Made by a program: the position numbers and the translations under genes
In this document: positions 1 through 5,841 of the stretch, piece by piece
Position numbering within the stretch: the stretch's first letter is position 1
Layout: every line of letters begins with the position of its first letter
Notes under the pieces: model-generated
Told to the model about the DNA's origin: nothing
Database searches by the model: none
What the model saw: the letters and a program-made list of their open reading frames with translations, nothing else
Assembly (NCBI GenBank): GCA_964569055.1
Contig: CAZMSZ010000386.1
Coordinates: 1-7,049, forward strand
Length of the DNA: 7,049 nt
DNA from: JAWLGW01 sp964569055
GTDB taxonomy: Bacteria; Planctomycetota; J058
Direction of reading: 5' to 3'

Positions 1-37
1 CGGTCTTGCGGTCATTCCTCAGGCCAGGGAGCCGACC

Positions 38-182
38 TCACCAGCGACAGCTCTTGGCGGTCTTGGGATACGGCACGACCTCTCGGACGACGACCCGCTC
101 CCCCGCCGAGCGGTGCTGAGCGATCCGTCCCCGCTCGCTATGCTGGACCCGCCAGAGGCGGCCGGCCTCGCAGGCGGGGATC
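38..182 (-). other. coding-like antisense tail, possible remnant gene
   Basis: On the minus strand an open frame enters from the kinase gene and ends at a TGA whose complement is at 38-40. Over the 47 codons outside the kinase gene, about 41 end in G or C, close to the composition of the real genes. The frame ends in a non-repetitive peptide, VVREVVPYPKTAKSCRW. Beyond 183 the same frame becomes a Ser/Arg/Ala-rich shadow of the kinase gene. This could be the 3' end of a gene truncated where the kinase operon begins, or a chance frame in G+C-rich DNA. I do not recognise the peptide. Nothing else is visible in 1-182, and no convincing promoter for the downstream operon was found. Confidence 0.25.
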
Positions 183-1796
183 GTGACGGATCGGCTCAGA
201 CACTCGCTCGCCGACGGGCCGCCGCCCGAGCGCGGCGAGGTCGTCGCGGAGGCGCCCGAGGACTTCGCCGCCCTGCTCGAGCTGCTCGGCGCGCGCGACG
301 TGCTGCCGCGCGAGCTGATCGAGCGCGCCCGCGAGGCGCCGCCGCTGCGCCTGGGGCCGTACGAGGTGCGGGCCTGGCTGGGCGAGGGCGGCATGGGCAC
401 GGTGCTGCGGGCGTTCGACCCGCAGCTCGGGCGCGAGGTGGCGCTCAAGCTGCTCGCCGACCGGCGCGAGGCCTCGGTCGAGCGGTTCCGGCGCGAGGCG
501 CGCGCGCTGGCGCGGCTCAACCACCCCAGCGTGGTCGAGGTCTACGGGCTGCACCTCGAGGAGCAGGTGCCGCTCCTCGCCATGGAGCTGATCGAGGGCG
601 AGTCGCTCGACCGCGTGCTCGCCGCGCGCGGGCCGCTCTCCGAGGAGGCCGCCTGGACCCTGCTCGAGCAGGCGAGCGCGGCGCTCGAGCACGCCGAGGG
701 GCAGGGCGTGCTCCACCGCGACCTCAAGCCGAGCAACCTCATGGCCGAGGGGGAGGGACCCGACGCGCGCTACCGGCTGTGCGACTTCGGCCTGGCCCAC
801 CTCGAGGACGTGGCCTCCTCGCTCAGCGACGGCTCGCGCTCGCGCCTGGTCGGCTCGCTCCCCTACATGAGCCCCGAGCAGCTCCGGCTGCAGCCGGTCG
901 ACGCGCGCTCCGACATGTACTCCCTGGGCGTGACCGTGTTCGAGCTCCTCACCGGGAGCCTGCCGCAGCGCAGCCTGGAGCACTCCGACGAGGAGCCCGA
1001 GCGGCTCGACCTCGCCGCCCACCGCCCCGGCGTCGCCCCGGGCCTGGCCGCGCTGGTGGGCGCGCTCACCGAGCGCCGCCGCGACGACCGCCCCTACTCG
1101 TGGGCGGCGGTGCGCGACCTGGTGCGCGCCGCGCGCGCCGGCGCGCTCGAGGGCGAGCTCGCGCTCGAGGCGGGCGCTCGCGAGCCGGTCCCGGCCGGGG
1201 TCTACGTGGTCGGCTACGAGGGGCTCGACGCCACCGCCTACGAGCGCCCGCGCGTCGAGGTGCGCCTGAGCGCGTTCGCGATCGACCGCGCGCCGTTCTC
1301 GCGGCGCGAGCTGCTGGCGCTCCTCGCCGCGCACCCGGGCCGCCCCGAGCTGGCGCGCTTCGAGCGGCCCGACGCGCGGGGCGCGCTAGCGGCCGACCCC
1401 GCCGCCGCGCTGACCGGCGTCACGTTCGAGGAGGCCAGCGCGATCGCGCGGCTGGCGCGGGCGCGCCTCCCCTCGCGGCTGGAGTGGGAGGCGTTCGCGC
1501 TGCTCGCCCTGCAGCGCGGCACGGCCGAGGCCTGGGGCCTGTTCGCGCTGCAGGAGTGGTGCGACGACTGGCTCGAGCACGGGTTCCACGCGCGCCTGGC
1601 CCGCGCCGGCGCGCCGCAGGACGACCCGCGCGGGGCGCCCGCCGCGCGCGAGCGGCGGGTGGTCGTGGGGCGCGGGCGCGGCGCGGCGATCCCGCGGCGG
1701 CCGAGCTACTGCCTGGGCTACCCGCCGGGCGTCCGCCGGGCGGACCTCGGCTTCCGCCTGGTGAACCGCGGGCGCGAGGGGAGCGGCCCCAAGTGA
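183..1796 (+). CDS. Ser/Thr protein kinase with C-terminal FGE-sulfatase-like domain
   Basis: This 537-residue protein is a Hanks-type (PknB-like) kinase, expected to phosphorylate Ser/Thr on partner proteins. Residues 1-56 form a partly helical N-terminal extension. The kinase domain spans about 57-316 with glycine loop GEGGMGTV (67-74), VALK lysine K89, alpha-C glutamate E105, HRDLKPSN (178-185), DFG (201-203), SPEQ (230-233) and D244, so it should be active. The loop between DFG and SPEQ has several serines and no threonine. Residues about 332-530 match the formylglycine-generating-enzyme (FGE)-sulfatase fold: FAIDRAPFSRREL (365-377), GVTFEEA (412-418), RLPSRLEWEAFA (428-439), QEWCDDW (457-463) and GFRLV (523-527). 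The usual GNVWEW glycine-asparagine is missing and only C460 and C510 occur there, so it is more likely a binding module than a formylglycine former. No membrane segment is visible. The frame has a stop at 117-119, and GTG at 183 is the first usable start, though it lacks a well-spaced ribosome site. The end overlaps the GTPase gene by 4 bases. Confidence 0.93.
   Translation: MTDRLRHSLADGPPPERGEVVAEAPEDFAALLELLGARDVLPRELIERAREAPPLRLGPYEVRAWLGEGGMGTVLRAFDPQLGREVALKLLADRREASVERFRREARALARLNHPSVVEVYGLHLEEQVPLLAMELIEGESLDRVLAARGPLSEEAAWTLLEQASAALEHAEGQGVLHRDLKPSNLMAEGEGPDARYRLCDFGLAHLEDVASSLSDGSRSRLVGSLPYMSPEQLRLQPVDARSDMYSLGVTVFELLTGSLPQRSLEHSDEEPERLDLAAHRPGVAPGLAALVGALTERRRDDRPYSWAAVRDLVRAARAGALEGELALEAGAREPVPAGVYVVGYEGLDATAYERPRVEVRLSAFAIDRAPFSRRELLALLAAHPGRPELARFERPDARGALAADPAAALTGVTFEEASAIARLARARLPSRLEWEAFALLALQRGTAEAWGLFALQEWCDDWLEHGFHARLARAGAPQDDPRGAPAARERRVVVGRGRGAAIPRRPSYCLGYPPGVRRADLGFRLVNRGREGSGPK
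1777..1783 (+). promoter_or_regulatory. ribosome binding site of the GTPase gene
   Basis: AGGGGAG lies inside the 3' end of the kinase gene, nine bases before the GTG at 1793. It decides the start of the GTPase gene, because that frame stays open far upstream through the kinase gene. Confidence 0.65.
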
Positions 1797-3007
1797 CTCG
1801 GCCCGACGACCCCGAGACGCTGCGCGCGCTGTTCGCCCAGGCCCTGGCGGAGAGCGGCGAGGACATCGCCCCGGTCGACGCCAGCGCCCCGCCGGCCGAG
1901 CGGCCGCGGGCTCGCGAGACCGGCGCCGCGGTGAGCGTGGTCGAGAAGGAGCGCGAGACCACGCGCACCTGCCCCACCTGCAAGGCGGAGCTGCCGCTGG
2001 CGCGGGTCACCTGCCCGGCCTGCTACCAGCGCGACTTCGCGCCGGTGCTCGGCAAGGGCGAGAAGACGCTGGTCCACCGCATGGCGACCCTCGGCCTGGC
2101 GGGCTGCGGCAAGACGGTGTTCTTGACCCAGCTGTTCTGGTTCCTGGAGGAGGACGCCTACGACAACCCGGCCTTCCCCTGGCGGGTGCGCCTCGAGACG
2201 GCGGGGGCGCGCCGGTTCATTCAGGAGGGGCGCGAGCGGATCCAGGCCGGGCAGTGGCCGCTCAAGACCAGCGCCTTCTCCGAGCAGGCCGTCCACGCCA
2301 GCGTGCGCAGCGCCTCGGGCCGCCGCTTCCAGCTCCTGATCAACGACGTCTCCGGCGAGTCGGTGCAGAAGTTCTTCTCGCAGGCCGACCGCCCGCAGGA
2401 CGACCCCGAGCACGCGGCCTACCTCGGCCACCTGTTCAACTCGCAGTCGTTCCTGCTGCTGCTCGACGCCAAGCGGCTCACCCGGCGCGACGCCTGGGAC
2501 ATCGACGGGTTCGCCAACATGTTCGCGCGCGAGCACGGGATCGAGGCCGAGCCCAAGGACCTGTGGCTGGCGCTGGTGATCACCAAGGCCGACGAGCTCG
2601 AGGAGACCTACGCCACCCCCGAGGAGCTGGCGCGCAGCTGCCTGCGCGGCACGTTCTCGCGCCTGGAGGAGTGCTTCCGCCACATCGCCGTGTTCGCCGT
2701 CTCGGCGGCGGGCAAGGTGATCGAGCACCCCGGCGGCGAGCCGCCCAGCCTCCCCGATCCCTACGCGCTGCCGGTCGGGGTGCACGAGCCGCTGGCCTGG
2801 GTCCTGGAGGGGATCGAGCGCTACGACGACGAGCGGCGCGAGCGGCGCCACCAGCGGCTGAGCGAGCAGGAGGAGGCCGAGCTCGCGCGCGAGTGGGAGC
2901 GCTCGTTCCGGGGCGGCGGGTTCGCGCCGGCGCGGGTGGCGGTGGCGCTGCTGGCGCTCGGCGCGCTGATCTGGCTGCTCGTGACGCTCGCGAGGCTCGC
3001 TGGGTGA
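1793..3007 (+). CDS. zinc-ribbon GTPase with C-terminal membrane anchor
   Basis: This 404-residue protein is a predicted membrane-tethered P-loop GTPase switch. After a low-complexity N-terminus (1-55) comes a four-cysteine zinc ribbon, C60-x2-C63-x10-C74-x2-C77. The GTPase domain (about 92-345) shows P-loop GLAGCGKT (101-108), NDVSGES with a DxxG motif (D185 to G188), ITKADEL as the G4 guanine-specificity motif (T264, K265, D267) and VSAAGK as a likely G5 (303-308). A candidate switch I threonine is T159. A charged, probably coiled helix (344-372) leads to one hydrophobic segment (380-400) at the extreme C-terminus, as in tail-anchored proteins. It resembles, from memory, the GTPases found beside GAP1 proteins (the 'double-GTPase' families), with the DxxG followed by E fitting well; I could not search. 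GTG at 1793 is chosen because it overlaps the kinase stop (GTGA) and has a good ribosome site. Translational coupling with both neighbours is expected. Alternative: another TRAFAC-type small GTPase. Confidence 0.85.
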   Translation: MTRPDDPETLRALFAQALAESGEDIAPVDASAPPAERPRARETGAAVSVVEKERETTRTCPTCKAELPLARVTCPACYQRDFAPVLGKGEKTLVHRMATLGLAGCGKTVFLTQLFWFLEEDAYDNPAFPWRVRLETAGARRFIQEGRERIQAGQWPLKTSAFSEQAVHASVRSASGRRFQLLINDVSGESVQKFFSQADRPQDDPEHAAYLGHLFNSQSFLLLLDAKRLTRRDAWDIDGFANMFAREHGIEAEPKDLWLALVITKADELEETYATPEELARSCLRGTFSRLEECFRHIAVFAVSAAGKVIEHPGGEPPSLPDPYALPVGVHEPLAWVLEGIERYDDERRERRHQRLSEQEEAELAREWERSFRGGGFAPARVAVALLALGALIWLLVTLARLAG

Positions 3008-5841
3008 GCGATCGGGCCGGGCGGACCCGGCGGTCCGTGTTCTACACGTCGATCCGGGGCGAGGTCAGCGGGTTCCAGGTCGCCGCCAGCTCCGACCCCC
3101 TCGACGAGGAGGAGCGGCGCGCGATCGAGCTCCACTCGGCCGCGAGCGGCCGCGACCTCGAGCGCGCGGGCGAGGCCGTGCGCCTGTTCGCGGTCGGCGC
3201 GAGCTGGGGCGTGACCCGGATCGTCCCCGCGGCCGCGGACTACACCGGGCGCGAGGGGAACGTCCTCGCCCACACGATCCTGCTCGAGGCCGAGGACGTG
3301 GCGGCGCCGGGCTTCTCGGTCGAGGAGCTGATCAAGGCTGGCCTGTTCGCGCGGACGCTGCCCGAGCGCGGCGGGGGCGGGCCCGCGCCGGTGCCGCGGG
3401 TCGACCTGCCGCGCCTCGACGACGACGCGCCGCGCCCGCCGCGCACGGATCCGCTCGAGCCGCTGCTGGGCGACGCCTTGCCCGAGGCGGTCGCCTGGCT
3501 GGGCATGGGCAAGCGGGTGGCGCTCGTCCTCGACGACCGCCACGAGCTGACGGTCGCCGGCTGCGAGGCCATGCGCGCGCTCCTGTTCGGCGCGGCGCAG
3601 GCGCGCTTCACGTTCTCGACCCTCGGCGACAACCCGCTGCTCCCGGCGGCGACCCTGTGCGGCCTGGACGCGGGCACCACGCGCGACTCGCTCCTGGCCT
3701 GGAGCGCGCGTGACCCCGACCTCGCGACGTTCGACCTCGGCGCCCGGCGCTGGGTCGGGGCTCCGGAGGTCGAGCCTGGCCCGCTCGAGTACGCCCGCCG
3801 GCTGGTCGCGCTGCTGCGCGCGCCGGAGCTCGCCCCCGACGCGCGCGTCGAGGCGGCCCGCGCCCTGCAGGCGTACGTGCAGCTGTTCGCCGGCACGCGC
3901 GCCTCGAGCCCGCGCGCGCCGCTCGAGCTCGAGCAGGACGTGGTCGCCGACGCCGCGGAGCTGGTCGAGACGCGGGTGGGGCTGCTCGCCGGCGAGCGCC
4001 CGCTGCTCAAGCAGCTCCGCTGCCTCCTGCCCTACGTCCGCGCGCCCAGGGTCGTGGACGACCTCCAGCGCGGCCTGCCCGCCCTGATGACCGAGGCGCT
4101 GCGCCACGCCGACGTCCCCGTGGTGGTGAACGCCTGCCTGGTCCTGCTCCACCGCCGCGCCCGCGAAGGGCGCGAGGGCGCGGCGTCCGCGATCAGCGCC
4201 GCCGTCGCGCGCGGCGTGCGGGAGGCGGGCGGCTGGGCGGGGCCGCTCCTGTTCGAGCTGCTCGCGCGCGGCCGCGCGGCGGGGCTCCCGCCCGCCGTGC
4301 TCGCGCCGGCGGTCGAGGCCGTCCGCGCCGGGCGCGGGCGCTGGTCGTTCGGCCCCAGGCACCTCGAGTCGCTGGCGCGGTTCGCGGGCGCCTGCGAGAC
4401 CGAGGAGCGCCTGCTCGCGCTGCAGCTGCTCGAGGACCTGCTGGCGCGGGCCGAGCGGCGCCCGGCGCTGCTGGCCCAGGCCTGCGAGGCGTTCGGCCCG
4501 CGCGTGCAGGACTGGATCCCCGACGACCGCCTCCCGGTCGACCGACTGGTCGAGCTGTTCGCGCGCAGCGCCGAGGACCTGCACGTGCCGCGCGAGCGCG
4601 AGCTGGCGGCGCTGGTCGGGGCCCTGGTCGCGGCCGGTCACGCCACCGGCCTCAGCGTCAACGCGCGCCGGCTGCTCGAGGCCGGCCTCGACCCGGCGGT
4701 GTTCGTGGACGCCTGCCTCGCGCTCGGCCTCCCGCAGGTCTTGACACGTCACGTGAAGCGCCTGCGCGAGGCGCCGCCGCTGGCGCTGGCCCGGGCGACC
4801 TCCCTCCTGCTCGCCGCGCCCGAGGCCGACGAGCTCCTGCCGCGCTGGACCGGCGCGCTCCCGCTCGAGCCGCTCGGGCGCGCGCTCGCGCTGCTCGAGC
4901 CGGCGCGCGCGGCGCTCGAGCTCGAGCCGCCGCTCCCGATCCCGTGCGGCGGCCCGCTCGACGAGGCGGAGCGCGAGCTGCTGCTGCGGGTGCTCGACGA
5001 CCGCGTGGCCCGGCTGCGCCGCGCCGAGGCCAAGCCGCTCGACACGCGCCGGCTGGCCCGCGCGCTGGTGGACCTCGTCGGGCTGCGGCGGCTGGCGCTG
5101 GGGGCCGGGCACCCCTACCTGCGGGTCGTGACGCGCAACCTCCTGGTCGAGCCGCGCCTCGCGCAGGCGCGCGCGCTGGCGCTGGCCTCGCTCCTGACCT
5201 GCGCGGCCGGCGTCCTGCCGGGGCTGCTGCTGGTGCCCTGGCTCGGCCCGCTCGAGCCCCACGGCCTGAGCGCGCTGGCGAGCACCGCGGCGCTCCCGCT
5301 CGCGGCCGCCCTGGCCGTCCTGGCCGCCTCCCGCTGGCGGCGCTGGAACGCGCGGATCGGCGACGCCTGGCAGGACGTGCCCGAGCGCTGGCGCTTCCGG
5401 CCCGTGGCGGCGTTGCGCGGGCTGGCCGCCGCGTTCGGGGTGGCGTGGGCCCTGCTCCTCACCGACGTCGTGCCCCCCGCGGCGCGCGCGCTGGACTGGC
5501 CGCTCGCCGCCGTCGGCGGCGGCGTCCCGCCCGACCTGCTGTTGCCGCAGGCCGGCGTGGGGCTGCTGGTCCTGGCCGGCCTGCTGGTCGCGCTGGAGGT
5601 CACCGGCGGGGCCGCGCGCGCGCGCTGGCGCGAGGTGCTCGCGCGGCGAGCCTGGCAGGTGAGCGCGGGGGCGGGCGCCGCGCTGCTCGCGGCGGCCGCG
5701 CTCGAGGCGCAGGGCTGGGTCGACCTGCACGCGACCTCACGCTGGCTCGGGAGCTTCGTCGGCGAGGAGGCCCCGGCCGAGCCCGGCGCGGCGCCCGCCG
5801 CCTCAGCCCCCGCGCAGCCAGGCGCCCAGGGCGCTGAGTAG
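3004..5841 (+). CDS. GAP1-like (GTPase-associated protein) membrane protein
   Basis: This 945-residue protein is probably the GTPase's partner. The N-terminal segment (about 10-120) has an aromatic start (VFYTSIRG, 12-19), GFQVAASS (23-30) and DYTGREGNVLAHT (79-91), features I associate with the GAP1 N-terminal domain. A proline- and acid-rich linker (about 117-150) precedes a second alpha/beta part (about 158-250) with VALVLDD (172-178) and RFTFSTLGDNP (201-211), similar to the GAP1 middle domain. Residues about 260-715 are almost entirely Leu/Ala/Arg helices, possibly HEAT-like. Five hydrophobic segments follow at about 724-747, 755-776, 803-823, 850-867 and 885-901, then a Pro/Ala-rich tail. 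No enzyme motif is visible. GTG at 3004 is chosen because it overlaps the GTPase stop (GTGA), with GAGG at 2992-2995 as ribosome site; the frame is open much further upstream only as a shadow. The family assignment is from remembered motifs; the fallback is a large multi-pass membrane scaffold of unknown function. Confidence 0.65.
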   Translation: MSDRAGRTRRSVFYTSIRGEVSGFQVAASSDPLDEEERRAIELHSAASGRDLERAGEAVRLFAVGASWGVTRIVPAAADYTGREGNVLAHTILLEAEDVAAPGFSVEELIKAGLFARTLPERGGGGPAPVPRVDLPRLDDDAPRPPRTDPLEPLLGDALPEAVAWLGMGKRVALVLDDRHELTVAGCEAMRALLFGAAQARFTFSTLGDNPLLPAATLCGLDAGTTRDSLLAWSARDPDLATFDLGARRWVGAPEVEPGPLEYARRLVALLRAPELAPDARVEAARALQAYVQLFAGTRASSPRAPLELEQDVVADAAELVETRVGLLAGERPLLKQLRCLLPYVRAPRVVDDLQRGLPALMTEALRHADVPVVVNACLVLLHRRAREGREGAASAISAAVARGVREAGGWAGPLLFELLARGRAAGLPPAVLAPAVEAVRAGRGRWSFGPRHLESLARFAGACETEERLLALQLLEDLLARAERRPALLAQACEAFGPRVQDWIPDDRLPVDRLVELFARSAEDLHVPRERELAALVGALVAAGHATGLSVNARRLLEAGLDPAVFVDACLALGLPQVLTRHVKRLREAPPLALARATSLLLAAPEADELLPRWTGALPLEPLGRALALLEPARAALELEPPLPIPCGGPLDEAERELLLRVLDDRVARLRRAEAKPLDTRRLARALVDLVGLRRLALGAGHPYLRVVTRNLLVEPRLAQARALALASLLTCAAGVLPGLLLVPWLGPLEPHGLSALASTAALPLAAALAVLAASRWRRWNARIGDAWQDVPERWRFRPVAALRGLAAAFGVAWALLLTDVVPPAARALDWPLAAVGGGVPPDLLLPQAGVGLLVLAGLLVALEVTGGAARARWREVLARRAWQVSAGAGAALLAAAALEAQGWVDLHATSRWLGSFVGEEAPAEPGAAPAASAPAQPGAQGAE

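Noticed and set aside
1..66. Short direct repeats around CGGTCTTG (1-8 and 58-65)
   Set aside because: Eight-base matches this close are expected by chance in biased sequence, and there is no third copy or regular spacing; not a CRISPR or iteron array.
1..186. Plus-strand frame 1 open from the window edge to a TGA overlapping the kinase GTG
   Set aside because: It mimics the GTGA junctions further on, but only about 60 percent of its codons end in G or C, unlike the real genes, and the peptide is Arg/Gly/Pro-rich without character. Any GTG followed by A gives this overlap automatically.
138..1334. Minus-strand open frame opposite the kinase gene
   Set aside because: It is a composition shadow of the kinase reading frame; no domain signal was seen.
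113..1792. Plus-strand frame open upstream of the GTPase start
   Set aside because: It is Arg/Ala-rich low-complexity sequence in the same region as the kinase gene, whose frame holds all kinase motifs. The GTPase gene begins at 1793.
1718..2851. Minus-strand open frame opposite the GTPase gene
   Set aside because: It shows Leu/Gly/Arg-rich shadow composition with no recognisable motif, while the plus strand encodes clear GTPase and zinc-ribbon motifs.
2254..3003. Open extension upstream of the GAP1-like start
   Set aside because: The extension is low-complexity and overlaps the GTPase catalytic region; the GTG in the 4-base overlap at 3004 is the sensible start.
4741..4746. TTGACA resembling a -35 promoter element
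   Set aside because: It lies within the GAP1-like coding sequence and has no -10-like hexamer at suitable spacing.
2821..5730. Minus-strand open frame of 969 codons opposite the GAP1-like gene
   Set aside because: Its Arg/Gln/Gly/Ala-rich sequence is the mirror of the plus-strand codons, typical of very high G+C DNA. The plus-strand frame has better motifs, membrane segments and operon overlaps.
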